Below, piece after piece: positions 41,848 to 51,337 of a stretch of DNA of 64,000 nucleotides. This DNA is from Pseudolysinimonas yzui (GTDB lineage Bacteria > Actinomycetota > Actinomycetes > Actinomycetales > Microbacteriaceae). The notes under the pieces are model-generated. The model worked only from the letters and a program-made list of their open reading frames with translations, ran no database searches and was not told the origin of the DNA. A program made the translations under genes and the position numbers. The DNA is taken from assembly GCF_014653215.1 (NCBI RefSeq), contig NZ_BNAI01000003.1, positions 1 through 64,000 of the forward strand. Direction: 5' to 3'. Position 1 is the stretch's first letter, and each line of letters starts with the position of its first letter.

Positions 41848-42333
41848 TCAGACGATCTCGTGCCCGGAGATCGCGCCCGTCTGCTCGTATTCGGCGAGCT
41901 GCGCGATACGCCGGGCGTGCCGCTCCTCACCCGAGAACGGCGTCATGATGAACGCGTCGATGAAGCCCTTCACCTCATCGAACGAGTGCTGACGGGCGCC
42001 GATGGCGATGACGTTGGCGGCGTTGTGTTCGCGGGCGAGTTCCGCGGTGGCGAGGCTCCAGACCAGCGCCGCGCGGATGCCGTGCACCTTGTTCGCCGCG
42101 ATCTGCTCACCGTTGCCCGAGCCGCCGAACACGATCCCAAGAGCTGCCACCCCGGCCTGCTCGTCGCGCACCACCGCGCGGGCGGCGTTGATGCAGAAGC
42201 TCGGGTAGTCGTCGAGGGGGTCGTACTCGGTGGGCCCGTGATCGACGATCTCGTGACCCTGCCCCGCGAGGTAATGCTGCAGGTCGGTGCTGAACTCGAG
42301 GCCGGCGTGATCGGTGCCCAGATGGATGCGCAT
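41848..42333 (-). CDS. rpiB: Ribose-5-phosphate isomerase B
   Basis: The 161-residue RpiB/LacAB-fold enzyme interconverts ribose 5-phosphate and ribulose 5-phosphate. Motifs: MRIHLGTDHAGLEF, DHGPTEYDPLDDYP and the phosphate loop VFGGSGNGEQIAANK. It is first in the run with nei, the paiB-like gene and the amidohydrolase gene; three bases separate it from nei. Confidence 0.95.
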   Translation of the reverse strand: MRIHLGTDHAGLEFSTDLQHYLAGQGHEIVDHGPTEYDPLDDYPSFCINAARAVVRDEQAGVAALGIVFGGSGNGEQIAANKVHGIRAALVWSLATAELAREHNAANVIAIGARQHSFDEVKGFIDAFIMTPFSGEERHARRIAQLAEYEQTGAISGHEIV

Positions 42334-42501
42334 GGTGCCGCCAGCTTAACGATCCGCACCTCTTGCCAGAGCCCGACAGCGGGAGCAGAATCACAGCAAC
42401 GCGCCGGAATCCACCAAGCCGGCGCCCCTGATCGCGACGGCGGGGTCGCCCTGGACCCCGCCGTCGCTTCTCGGCCGGGTCGTCGAGGAAAGGAACAGGG
42501 C

Positions 42502-43158
42502 ATGAGCACGATAGAGATCCACACCGTTCCCGACGGGATGCCGCGCCTCTCCCGCGGACGACACCGGTCGGCCAAGACGGGTGCGTGTTTCATGGAGTTC
42601 GCCTCCTACCTGGCCGGCGAGCAGTGGAGCGATTCGCCGCAGTGCACCGACCCGCTGCTCGCCCACCTCGCGCGCGCCGTCAACGATCAGTTGAGCGACG
42701 CCCGGCGCGATGAGATCGCCCGCGACATCCCGCGCGTCATCGGGCTGCGGGGTGACCATCGCGTGTTCGCCCCGGTCATCGCCGTGCGCGCCGCGGCGGC
42801 CGCGCTGCCCGTCGCGAGTGCGGGTCGGCAGAAGGCGCTCGCGGGAGCCCTACTCGCGCTTCCCGGTCTGCTTCCGGCCGATGCGGCGTCGCGGGTGCAG
42901 CACACGGCACGCCTGGCGCTCGACGCCGCACCGCACGCGGAACAGTGGGCACGGGAGCACCTGCGCCGGCAGCCGGTGCGCGAACGCGACCTGCGGCGTT
43001 CGGGCTGCGCCGCGGCGATCAGCCTCGCGGTCACCGGAATCGCGGAGGCGTGCATCGACGATCCGGAGTCGCTGCTGATCCACCTGCTGCGCGACGCGAT
43101 CTCCGACGCGGAGCGACTGCTCGCCCCTGCCCGCGTGCCCGACCTCGTCGCGGTCTGA
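42502..43158 (+). CDS. Hypothetical protein (helical, 218 residues)
   Basis: The N-terminal segment SRGRHRSAKTGACFMEFASYLAGEQWSD with ACFMEFASYLAGE looks like a conserved motif of an actinobacterial family of unknown role. The remainder is Ala/Arg-rich helix with AGALLALPGLLPADAA. There is no signal peptide or membrane span. GGAAAGGAACAGGG precedes ATG 42502. A longer open frame upstream antisense to rpiB is not used. Confidence 0.7.
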   Translation: MSTIEIHTVPDGMPRLSRGRHRSAKTGACFMEFASYLAGEQWSDSPQCTDPLLAHLARAVNDQLSDARRDEIARDIPRVIGLRGDHRVFAPVIAVRAAAAALPVASAGRQKALAGALLALPGLLPADAASRVQHTARLALDAAPHAEQWAREHLRRQPVRERDLRRSGCAAAISLAVTGIAEACIDDPESLLIHLLRDAISDAERLLAPARVPDLVAV

Positions 43159-43216
43159 GACCCGCATGAGCGGGGGCGCATCCCCGCTCACGTCGGTGTG
43201 CGGCGCCCACGATCGA

Positions 43217-43235
43217 TTAGGGTAGCCTTACCTTG
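43217..43235 (+). promoter_or_regulatory. DtxR/IdeR iron box
   Basis: TTAGGGTAGCCTTACCTTG matches the consensus TTAGGTTAGCCTAACCTAA at 15 of 19 positions, 42 bases before the iron transporter operon. It predicts repression by an Fe(II)-loaded DtxR-type protein. Confidence 0.75.
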
Positions 43236-43276
43236 TCGCATTCGCGGCATCCTCCTCCTCGAAAGGTTCTCTCGCT

Positions 43277-44302
43277 ATGCGCGCTCTGCGCCCGACGATC
43301 GCCCTCGCCGCAGCGGCCCTCGTGCTCACCGGATGTTCGGTGAGCCCGGCCGCTCCCGACGCCGACGAGGAATCGACCCTCGTGGTGTACTCGGGGCGCG
43401 ACGAAGAACTCGTCGGCCCGCTGCTCGACGCCTTCGAGGCCGAGAGCGGCATCACCGTCAAGGTGCGCTACGCCACGAGCGTCGAGATGGCCGCGCAACT
43501 GCTCGAAGAAGGCGACCGCACGCCGGCTCAGGTCTTCCTCTCCCAGGAGCCGGGCGCGCTCGGCGCGCTGAGCGCCGAGGGACTGCTCACCGAACTCCCG
43601 AGTGACATCACCGACTCCGTCGACCCGCAGTACACCTCCACCGACGGCACCTGGGTCGGTCTCACCGGTCGCGCCCGTGTCATCGCCTACGACGGCGACG
43701 AGCTGACCGCGGACGAGGTTCCGACCTCGGTGTTCGACCTCACCGACCCGCGCTGGCGAGGCCAGGTCGGCATCGCCCCGTCGAATGCGTCGTTCCAGTC
43801 GTTCGTCACCGCCCTCCGCGTTCTCGAGGGCGAAGACGCCACCGAGGCCTGGCTGCGCGGTCTCGTCGCCAACGAGGCGCAGATCTTCCCCCGCAACGGC
43901 GCCATCCTCGAGGCCGTCAACACCGGCGCCATCGATGTCGGGCTGATCAACCACTACTACTGGTTCCAGCAGGCCGCCGAGGTGGGGGCGCAGAACATGC
44001 GTGCCCAGCTGCAGTACGGCGAGCCGGGCACCTCGAGCGCGCTGGTGAACGTGACGGGAATCGGCATCCTGGCCGGCTCCGCCGACGACGCCGCCGCACT
44101 CGAGTTCGTGCGCTACCTGCTCTCGGCGGAGGGTCAGGACTACTTCGTGACCCAGACCACCGAGTACTCCGTCGTCCCCGGCGGCCCCACCCCGGCGGAC
44201 GCGCCCGCGCTCGACGACATCCGCGGCCCCGAGCTCGACTTCGCCGACCTCGCCGACCTCGACGGCACGATCGCCCTGTTGCAGAAGGTCGGCCTCCTCT
44301 GA
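43277..44302 (+). CDS. Iron(III) ABC transporter substrate-binding lipoprotein
   Basis: The 341-residue product has a lipobox LTGC and then a type II periplasmic-binding fold with LVVYSGRDEELVGPLLDAFE near the start and FP-NGAILEAV plus LINHYYW in the second lobe (the Tyr pair typical of ferric-binding FbpA-type proteins). It captures Fe(III) outside the membrane for the permease and ATPase that follow. The DtxR box upstream agrees with an iron role. Confidence 0.92.
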   Translation: MRALRPTIALAAAALVLTGCSVSPAAPDADEESTLVVYSGRDEELVGPLLDAFEAESGITVKVRYATSVEMAAQLLEEGDRTPAQVFLSQEPGALGALSAEGLLTELPSDITDSVDPQYTSTDGTWVGLTGRARVIAYDGDELTADEVPTSVFDLTDPRWRGQVGIAPSNASFQSFVTALRVLEGEDATEAWLRGLVANEAQIFPRNGAILEAVNTGAIDVGLINHYYWFQQAAEVGAQNMRAQLQYGEPGTSSALVNVTGIGILAGSADDAAALEFVRYLLSAEGQDYFVTQTTEYSVVPGGPTPADAPALDDIRGPELDFADLADLDGTIALLQKVGLL

Positions 44303-44376
44303 CCCTCACCGGCACCGTCGCGCAGCGCGGGAGGACGACCCGTCGGCCTCCCGCGCTGCTGGTCGTCGCCGCGACG

Positions 44377-45846
44377 GTGCCGGCCGTGGTCGCCGCCATC
44401 CCCCTCGGGTACCTGGTGCTTCGGCTCTCGCAGTCCGATCCGGAGCGGCTGCTGGCGTCGCTGTGGCGCACCCGCACCCTCGAGCTCGCCGCCAACTCGC
44501 TCGGGCTCTCGGCAACCGTCGCGATCGGCTGCCTCGTGATCGGCATCCCCACCGCCTGGGCGATCACCCGGCTGCGACTCCCGTTGCCCGGCCTGTGGCG
44601 CGCGGTCGCGACCCTGCCGCTCGCGATCCCGTCGTACGTCGCGGCCTTCGCGTGGGTCGCGACCTGGCCGGGGCTCTCCGGCTTCTGGCCGACCGCCGCC
44701 GTCATGACTCTGGCCTGCGCCCCCTACGTGACCCTGCCCGTCGCGGCCGCCCTGACCATGGCCGACTCGCGGTACGCGGATGCCGCCCGCACCCTGGGCG
44801 CCGACCCCACGCGCGTGCTGCTGCGGGTCACCCTCCCTCGCATCGCGCCGGCCGCCGCCGCCGGGGCGCTGCTGGCCGCGCTCTACACGCTCGCCGACTT
44901 CGGCGCGGTGTCGATCCTGCGGTTCGAGACGCTCACCTGGGGCGTGCACTCGGCGTTCGAGGGCAGCCTCGATCGCGTGCTGGCGGCGGCACTGTCGGCC
45001 GTGCTGGTGACCATGGCCTTCGTCTTCGTCGCCGTCGAGCAGCTGATGCGCCGTCGGGCGGCGCGCGTCGTGCCGGCGACGGGAGCCGAACCGACGACGC
45101 TCTCCGGCACCCCGCGCTCCCGGGTCATCGCGATCGCCGGCCTCCTGCTCGTCGCCGCCCTCTCGATCGGCATCCCGCTCGGCGCTCTCGTGGTGCGGCT
45201 CGTCGGCGGAGTGGGAATCGAGTTCGACTGGCCTCGACTCGCCGAGAGCACCGCGTCGACGCTCGGCCTGGGGGTGGCGGGAGCCGCCGTCGCGGTCATC
45301 CTCGCCCTGCCGATCGCGACCCTCGCCGCGCGCTATCGCTCGACCGTGGGTGCCCTTCTCGAGTCGGTCGCCTACCTCGGCCACGTCGTGCCCGGTGTCG
45401 TCGTCGGGTTGTCGCTCGTCGTCTTCACCCTTTCGATCGCTCCCGCGCTCTACCAGACGGTGTTCGCCCTCGTCTTCGCCTACGGCGTGCTCTTCCTTCC
45501 GAAGGCTCTCGGCTCCTCGCGTTCCGCGATCCAGAGCGTTCCCCCGGCACTCGAAGACACGTCGCGCACGCTCGGGCTGGGGCGCCTCACCACCTGGTGG
45601 CGCGTGACGGCGCGCATCGCGATTCCGGGCATCGCCGCGGGTGGGCTCCTCGCGGCGGTCACCGCGATGAAAGAGCTGCCCGCCACTCTGATGCTGCGAC
45701 CCATCGGGGTCGAGACCCTCGCGACCGAACTGTGGCAGAAGACCGCCATCGCCGCCTACGGTGCCGCGACCCCGTACGCCATCGCGCTCGTGATCGTCGC
45801 GAGCATCCCGACCTTCCTCCTCGCGCGATCGGGGTACCGCTCGTGA
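44377..45846 (+). CDS. Iron(III) ABC transporter permease (FbpB-type)
   Basis: The product of at least 489 residues has about 12 transmembrane helices in two fused permease halves, each with an EAA-type loop (ADAARTLGADPTRVLLRVTLPRIAP and EDTSRTLGLGRLTTWWRVTARIAIP). The first ordinary start in frame is GTG 44377, but it cuts into helix 1; the frame is open back to a CTG at 44299 that overlaps the upstream stop as CTGA and has AGAAGG ten bases upstream, so the real protein may be 26 residues longer. The ATPase gene overlaps in GTGA. Confidence 0.9.
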   Translation: MPAVVAAIPLGYLVLRLSQSDPERLLASLWRTRTLELAANSLGLSATVAIGCLVIGIPTAWAITRLRLPLPGLWRAVATLPLAIPSYVAAFAWVATWPGLSGFWPTAAVMTLACAPYVTLPVAAALTMADSRYADAARTLGADPTRVLLRVTLPRIAPAAAAGALLAALYTLADFGAVSILRFETLTWGVHSAFEGSLDRVLAAALSAVLVTMAFVFVAVEQLMRRRAARVVPATGAEPTTLSGTPRSRVIAIAGLLLVAALSIGIPLGALVVRLVGGVGIEFDWPRLAESTASTLGLGVAGAAVAVILALPIATLAARYRSTVGALLESVAYLGHVVPGVVVGLSLVVFTLSIAPALYQTVFALVFAYGVLFLPKALGSSRSAIQSVPPALEDTSRTLGLGRLTTWWRVTARIAIPGIAAGGLLAAVTAMKELPATLMLRPIGVETLATELWQKTAIAAYGAATPYAIALVIVASIPTFLLARSGYRS

Positions 45847-46865
45847 GCCTCGTCATCGAATCGCTGAGCGCCGAGGTCGGTGAGGGCGGCGAGCGCATCC
45901 GGGTGCTGCACGACGTCTCGTTCCGGATCGAGGCGGGAACCCTCGGCGCGGTGCTGGGACCGAGCGGAAGCGGCAAGAGCACCCTGCTGCGGTGCATCGC
46001 CGGACTGCATCCAACCGTGAGCGGTACCGTGCGATCCGGAAGCCGCGACCTCCACGGCGTGCCTCCGGAACGCCGCCGCATCGGACTCGTGCCGCAAGAC
46101 GGCGCCCTGTTCCCGCACCTGACGGTCGGCGAGAACGTCGCCTTCGGCCTCACCCGTTCCGGGCGCCGAAGCCGTCGCGTCGAGGAGCTGCTCGACCTGG
46201 TCGAACTGCCCGGGATGGCGGGGCGGCTCCCGCACGAACTGTCCGGCGGGCAGGCGCAGCGGGTCGCCCTCGCCCGGGCCCTCGCCCCCGCGCCCGATGT
46301 CGTGCTACTCGACGAGCCGTTCTCGGCGCTCGACGCGACCCTGCGCGGGGCCGTCCGTGAGCAGGTGCGGCGGGCGCTCGCCGAAACCGGGACGACCGCC
46401 ATCCTGGTCACGCACGACCAGACCGAGGCACTCTCGATCGCCGATCGGCTCGTCGTGCTCAACGACGGCGCCGTGCGCCAGGTCGGATCGCCGCAGGAGG
46501 TCTACGAGCACCCCGTCGACCTCTGGACCGGCCGTTTCGTCGGGGAGGCGATCACGGTCGCCGGGCAGGCGGACGGCATCCGGGTCACCACACCGCTCGG
46601 TGACCTGCAACTCGAGAACCCCGCCCTCGGGCCGGTCGCCGTGCTGGTGCGACCGGAACAGGTACACCTCGTGGACGGTCCCGGAACGGCCGCACGCGTG
46701 GTCACCGTCGACTACTTCGGGCACGACGCCCTCGTGCAACTCGACGTCGCCGGCGGCGCCGGCATCCGCATCTCGGCTCGCCTCGCCACCCCGGTGACGC
46801 TGCACGAGGGCGACACCGTGCGCATCCGGATCGCCGACCGCGTGCTCGCCTACCCGGAACCGTGA
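45843..46865 (+). CDS. Iron(III) ABC transporter ATP-binding protein (FbpC-type)
   Basis: The 340-residue ABC ATPase has Walker A GPSGSGKST, signature LSGGQAQR, Walker B VVLLDEPFSALD, switch His in VTHDQTEAL, and a C-terminal TOBE-like regulatory domain (about 255-340). It powers the permease encoded just upstream. It starts at GTG 45843, overlapping the permease stop. Confidence 0.94.
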   Translation: MSLVIESLSAEVGEGGERIRVLHDVSFRIEAGTLGAVLGPSGSGKSTLLRCIAGLHPTVSGTVRSGSRDLHGVPPERRRIGLVPQDGALFPHLTVGENVAFGLTRSGRRSRRVEELLDLVELPGMAGRLPHELSGGQAQRVALARALAPAPDVVLLDEPFSALDATLRGAVREQVRRALAETGTTAILVTHDQTEALSIADRLVVLNDGAVRQVGSPQEVYEHPVDLWTGRFVGEAITVAGQADGIRVTTPLGDLQLENPALGPVAVLVRPEQVHLVDGPGTAARVVTVDYFGHDALVQLDVAGGAGIRISARLATPVTLHEGDTVRIRIADRVLAYPEP

Positions 46866-46893
46866 CTCGGCCCCTCCGGTCACCACCTCCCGA

Positions 46894-46899
46894 TATCGT
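46894..46899 (+). promoter_or_regulatory. -10 box of pepN
   Basis: TATCGT exactly six bases before ATG 46906, giving pepN its own leaderless promoter after the iron operon. Confidence 0.5.
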
Positions 46900-46905
46900 G
46901 GACGG

Positions 46906-49473
46906 ATGCCTGGAGAGAACCTCACCCGCGTCGAAGCCCAAGAGCGCAAAACGCTCGTCTCGGTCACGTCGTACGACGTCGAACTCGATCTGACGACCGG
47001 ACCCGACACCTTCCGATCGATCACCACCGTCGTCTTCGACGCCACCGAGGGCGCCGCGACGTTCATCGATGCCCTCACGGCGAAGGTGCACGCCGTCACC
47101 CTCAACGGCACCGCTCTGGATGCCGGGGTTGCGGATGGCGCACGCATCGCCCTCAGCGGGCTGGCGGCATCCAACACCCTCGTCGTCGACGCCGACTTCG
47201 CGTACACCAACACCGGTGAGGGCCTGCACCGGTTCGTCGACCCGGTCGACGGCGAGGTGTACCTCTACTCGCAGTTCGAGGTGCCCGACAGCCGCCGGGT
47301 GTTCGCGGTGTTCGAGCAGCCCGACCTCAAGGCGACCTTCACCTTCACCGTCACGGCACCCGAGAACTGGGTCGTCGTCTCCAACTCCCCCACCCCGACT
47401 CCCCGGGCCGCAGACGGCAAGAAGGTGTTCGCCTTCGAGACGACGCCGCGCATCTCGTCGTACATCACGGCGATCGTCGCCGGCCCCTACGAAGCGGTGC
47501 ACAGCGAGCTCACCAGCAGCAGCGGCCGCGTCATCCCGCTCGGGGTGTACGCCCGCAAGTCGCTCATGCAGTACCTCGACGCCGACTACATCTTCGACAT
47601 CACCCGCAAGGGCTTCGCCTACTTCGAGGAGAAGTTCGGCTACCCGTACCCGTTCGCCAAGTACGACCAGCTGTTCGTGCCCGAGTTCAACGCGGGCGCG
47701 ATGGAGAACGCCGGAGCCGTGACGTTCACCGAGACCTACGTGTTCCGGTCGAAGGTCACCGACGCGATCAAGGAGCGCCGGGTCGTCACGATCCTGCACG
47801 AGCTCGCGCACATGTGGTTCGGCGACCTGGTCACCATGAAGTGGTGGAACGACCTGTGGCTCAACGAGTCCTTCGCCGAGTGGGCGTCGACGATCGCCAC
47901 CGCCGAAGCCACCGAGTGGACCGAAGCCTGGGCGACGTTCCAGGCGATGGAGAAGAGCTGGGCCTACAAGCAGGACCAGCTGCCGAGCACCCACCCGATC
48001 GTCGCCACGATCAACGACCTCGAAGACGTGCAGGTGAACTTCGACGGCATCACCTACGCCAAGGGCGGGTCGGTGCTCAAGCAGCTCGCCGCGTGGGTCG
48101 GCGTCGAGGCGTTCTTCGCGGGCGTGGGGGCGTACTTCCGCAAGCACGAGTACGGCAACACCGAGCTCTCCGACCTGCTGCGCGAACTGGAGATCACCTC
48201 CGGCCGCGAACTCACGTCGTGGTCGCAGGCGTGGCTCGAGACGGCGGGCGTGAATACCCTGAAGCCGGTCGTGTCGGTCGACGAGAACGGCGTGATCACG
48301 TCGTTCGAGATCACGCAGACCGCGATCGACGAGCAGCCGACGATCCGCCCGCACCGCCTCGCGATCGGCTTCTACGACGTCGTCGATGGCTCGGGCAACA
48401 CCGGTGTCGACGGCGACCTGTCGCCGAAGGTCGTGCGCACCCACCGGCTCGAACTCGACATCGACGCGGACGCCTCGACCTCGGTTCCGGAACTGGTCGG
48501 CATGAAACGTCCCGCGCTCATCCTGCTCAACGACGACGACCTCGCCTACGCGAAGATCCGCATGGACGACGCGTCGTGGGAGTTCGCGCTTCGACACCTC
48601 GCCGACATCGAGGATCCGCTCGCTCGCGCGCTCGTCTGGGGTGCCGCCTGGGACGCGACCCGGGATGCCGAGGTCGCCTCGAGCGATTACGTCGACCTGG
48701 TGCTCGGCAACATCGCCACCGAGACCGAGTCGACGACGATGCGCCTGTCGCTCACCCAGCTCACGCAGGTCGCCCGGCTGTACGTCGCCCCCGAGAAGCG
48801 GGCCGCGACGATCGAACGCGTCGGCGACGCCCTGTGGGAGCTCGCTCGGGGGGCTGCCGCAGGAAGCGACGCGCAGTTCCAGTTCGTGAAGTTCTTCGCC
48901 AACATCCCCTCCACTGACCGGCACGCGGCGACCCTGAAGGCGCTGCTCGACGGGTCGATCAAGCTCGACGGGCTCGAGATCGACGCCGACCTGCACTGGG
49001 AACTGCTCGAAGGCCTCGTGCTGCTCGGCGAAGCCGGCGAGGCGGAGATCACCGCCCAGTTCGAGGCCGACATGACCGCGAACGGGCAGCAGGCCGCCGC
49101 CCGTGCCCGCGCGACCGGTGACAAGAAGGCGGCGCTGGATGCGGCGCTCACCGACGCCTCGATCCCGAACGTCATCCTGCGTTCGTCGGGGATGGGCTAC
49201 CACCACGTCAACGACCCCAGCGCCCTCGAGCCGCTCGTCGCGCCGTACTTCGACGCGCTCGACCGCATCTGGAAGGAACGCTCCTACAAGATCGCCGAGT
49301 ATGTCGCGCTCGGCTTCTACCCCACGCCGCTCGCGTCGCAGGAGCTCGTGGATGCCACCAACGCCTGGCTGGAAGCGCACCCCGACATCCCCGCGCTGCG
49401 TCGCCTGGTGATCGAGAATCTCGCGGGCGTCGAGCGCGCCCTGCAGGCCCAGCAACGCGACCGCTCCGAGTAG
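46906..49473 (+). CDS. pepN: Aminopeptidase N (M1)
   Basis: The 855-residue zinc aminopeptidase has GAMEN at 264-268 (substrate N-terminus recognition), HELAH at 298-302 and third ligand Glu321 in NESFAEW, and the C-terminal ERAP1-like helical domain. It is a cytosolic enzyme releasing N-terminal residues from peptides in protein turnover. It is leaderless-type, and its 3' end is followed by a pair of inverted repeat elements. Confidence 0.96.
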   Translation: MPGENLTRVEAQERKTLVSVTSYDVELDLTTGPDTFRSITTVVFDATEGAATFIDALTAKVHAVTLNGTALDAGVADGARIALSGLAASNTLVVDADFAYTNTGEGLHRFVDPVDGEVYLYSQFEVPDSRRVFAVFEQPDLKATFTFTVTAPENWVVVSNSPTPTPRAADGKKVFAFETTPRISSYITAIVAGPYEAVHSELTSSSGRVIPLGVYARKSLMQYLDADYIFDITRKGFAYFEEKFGYPYPFAKYDQLFVPEFNAGAMENAGAVTFTETYVFRSKVTDAIKERRVVTILHELAHMWFGDLVTMKWWNDLWLNESFAEWASTIATAEATEWTEAWATFQAMEKSWAYKQDQLPSTHPIVATINDLEDVQVNFDGITYAKGGSVLKQLAAWVGVEAFFAGVGAYFRKHEYGNTELSDLLRELEITSGRELTSWSQAWLETAGVNTLKPVVSVDENGVITSFEITQTAIDEQPTIRPHRLAIGFYDVVDGSGNTGVDGDLSPKVVRTHRLELDIDADASTSVPELVGMKRPALILLNDDDLAYAKIRMDDASWEFALRHLADIEDPLARALVWGAAWDATRDAEVASSDYVDLVLGNIATETESTTMRLSLTQLTQVARLYVAPEKRAATIERVGDALWELARGAAAGSDAQFQFVKFFANIPSTDRHAATLKALLDGSIKLDGLEIDADLHWELLEGLVLLGEAGEAEITAQFEADMTANGQQAAARARATGDKKAALDAALTDASIPNVILRSSGMGYHHVNDPSALEPLVAPYFDALDRIWKERSYKIAEYVALGFYPTPLASQELVDATNAWLEAHPDIPALRRLVIENLAGVERALQAQQRDRSE

Positions 49474-49483
49474 CTCCCTCGGT

Positions 49484-49556
49484 GGTCGAGTAGCGCCGCA
49501 GGCGCGTGTCGAGACCGGCCGTGGGTCTCGACACGCCGCTTCGCGGCTACTCGACC
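49484..49556. repeat. Inverted pair of GGTCGAGTAGC repeats after pepN
   Basis: Two 33-base copies in opposite orientation (49484-49516 and 49524-49556), seven bases apart, forming a large potential hairpin 10 bases after the pepN stop. Flanking CGGTGG/CCACCG extends the symmetry. Confidence 0.85.
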
Positions 49557-49568
49557 ACCGAGATTGAT

Positions 49569-49603
49569 ATACCCCGGGGGGTATCTGATACCCTTGGGGG
49601 TAT
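49569..49603 (+). promoter_or_regulatory. Two CstR/CsoR-type operators covering the CDR start
   Basis: ATACCCCGGGGGGTAT (49569-49584) and ATACCCTTGGGGGTAT (49588-49603) are 19 bases apart start to start. The second contains the -10 TACCCT and overlaps ATG 49602. Confidence 0.85.
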
Positions 49604-51254
49604 GACTTCACAGCGCATCCTCATCGTCGGCGGCGTCGCGGGCGGAATGTCCGCGGCGACCCGGCTGCGCCGCCTGCTCGAAGATGCCGAGATCGTCGTG
49701 TTCGAACGCGGCGGTCACGTCTCGTTCGCGAACTGCGGCCTGCCCTACTACCTCGGCGGCGTCATCGACGACCGCTCGAGCCTGCTGCTGCAGACCCCCG
49801 CCTCACTGCGGTCGCGGTTCGAACTCGACGTTCGGGTGCGGCACGAGGTCGTCGCGATCGACCGGGATGCGCGCACCGTTCGCGTGCGCGACCTCGAAGC
49901 CGGTACGGAATCCGACGAACGCTACGACGCGCTCATCCTCTCGCCCGGCGCGAACCCCGTGCGCCCCGAGATCCCCGGCGCCGACCGCATGCTCACCCTG
50001 CGCGACATCGACGACGTCGACACCGCGATGGCGGCGCTGACCCGGGCGCCGCGCACCGCCCTCGTGCTCGGCGGCGGATTCATCGGTCTCGAGATGACCG
50101 AGAACCTGCTGCACCGCGGCATCGCCGTCACTCTCGTCGAACGCAACCCGCAGGTGCTGACCCCTCTCGACCCCGAGATGGCCGAGCCCGTGGCCGCGCG
50201 CCTCCGCGCCGCCGGCGTCGACCTCCGACTCGGCGCCGAAGTGGTGGCGCTCGGTGCCGACACCGCGACCCTCGCCGACGGCGACACGATCGCCGCCGAC
50301 CTCGTCCTCGCCGCGATCGGCGTGCGTCCCGAGACGACCCTCGCCGCGCAGGCCGGGCTCGCGCTCGGGCCGCGCGGCGGCATCCGCGTCGACGACCAGC
50401 TGCGCACGAGCGATCCGGCGATCTACGCGATCGGCGACGCCGTCGAGAAGGTCGACGCGTTGAGTGGCGACCAGCGGCTCGTGCCGCTCGCGGGCCTCGC
50501 GAACCGGCACGGCCGACTCGTCGCCGATGTGATCGCCGGCACCCCCGTCATCGTGCGGGACGCCCTCGGCACCGCCGTCGTCGGCGTGCTCGGCCTCACG
50601 ATCGCGGTCACCGGCTGGAACGAGAAGCAACTGCGCGCCGCGGGCCGCGAGATCCGCGTCATCCACACCCACCCCGCCTCGCACACCGGCTACTACCCCG
50701 GAGCGCAGCCGATGGCGCTGAAGCTGCTCGTGGATGCGCGCACCGACGAGATCCTCGGCGCCCAGGCCGTCGGCGGCGACGGCGTCGACAAGCGCATCGA
50801 CGTGATCGCGACGGCCATGACCGGGCGGCTCACGGCATCCGACCTCGCCGACCTGGAACTCGGCTACGCCCCGCAGTACTCCTCGGCCAAGGACCCGGTC
50901 AACATGCTCGGCTACGTCGCGCACAACGCCCGCGCCGGCCTCACCCCGTCGATCCAGTGGCACGAGCTCGCCGCCGAACTCGCGGCGGGTGCGACCCTGA
51001 TCGACGTGCGCACCCCCGGCGAGTACCGGGGCGGCGCGATCCCCGGGTCGCTCAACATCCCCCTCGACGACCTCCGGGAGCGCATCGGCGAGATCCCGGC
51101 GGGGCGGCTCATCGTGCACTGCAAGGTCGGACAGCGCGGGCACACCGCCGTGCGGCTGCTGACGCAACTGGGCCGCGAGGCGGTCAACCTCGACGGGGGC
51201 TATCTCACCTGGAGCGCGGGAAGCGCCGCGGCGACCCGACTCGTCGCCGCCTGA
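49602..51254 (+). CDS. CoA-disulfide reductase / rhodanese fusion protein
   Basis: The 550-residue product has an FAD/NAD(P)H disulfide oxidoreductase domain (ILIVGGVAGGMSAATRLRR; single active Cys45 in SFANCGLPYY; second dinucleotide motif LVLGGGFIGLEM; dimerisation domain to about 445) fused to a C-terminal rhodanese with Cys507 (VHCKVGQRGH). Such CoADR-RHD enzymes reduce CoA disulfides, CoA persulfide or polysulfide. Leaderless-type start inside a CstR-type operator. It heads the reactive-sulfur regulon that runs to 52990. Confidence 0.93.
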   Translation: MTSQRILIVGGVAGGMSAATRLRRLLEDAEIVVFERGGHVSFANCGLPYYLGGVIDDRSSLLLQTPASLRSRFELDVRVRHEVVAIDRDARTVRVRDLEAGTESDERYDALILSPGANPVRPEIPGADRMLTLRDIDDVDTAMAALTRAPRTALVLGGGFIGLEMTENLLHRGIAVTLVERNPQVLTPLDPEMAEPVAARLRAAGVDLRLGAEVVALGADTATLADGDTIAADLVLAAIGVRPETTLAAQAGLALGPRGGIRVDDQLRTSDPAIYAIGDAVEKVDALSGDQRLVPLAGLANRHGRLVADVIAGTPVIVRDALGTAVVGVLGLTIAVTGWNEKQLRAAGREIRVIHTHPASHTGYYPGAQPMALKLLVDARTDEILGAQAVGGDGVDKRIDVIATAMTGRLTASDLADLELGYAPQYSSAKDPVNMLGYVAHNARAGLTPSIQWHELAAELAAGATLIDVRTPGEYRGGAIPGSLNIPLDDLRERIGEIPAGRLIVHCKVGQRGHTAVRLLTQLGREAVNLDGGYLTWSAGSAAATRLVAA

Positions 51255-51285
51255 GACCCCGGCGTGACACCCGCACGCGACACAG

Positions 51286-51321
51286 CGAAACCCCGCCGGC
51301 ATCCGAGCCGACGGGGTTTCG
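51286..51321. terminator. Bidirectional hairpin between convergent sulfur genes
   Basis: CGAAACCCCG and CGGGGTTTCG pair perfectly, with a further CGGC/GCCG stem and ATCCGA loop; it lies between the convergent CDR and rhodanese-lipoprotein stops. Confidence 0.7.
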
Positions 51322-51337
51322 TGCTGTTCGGGAGAAC

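Noticed and set aside
41821-43158. A 445-codon version of the 42502 gene
   Set aside because: The extension is antisense to rpiB and lacks a ribosome site; ATG 42502 has a good one.
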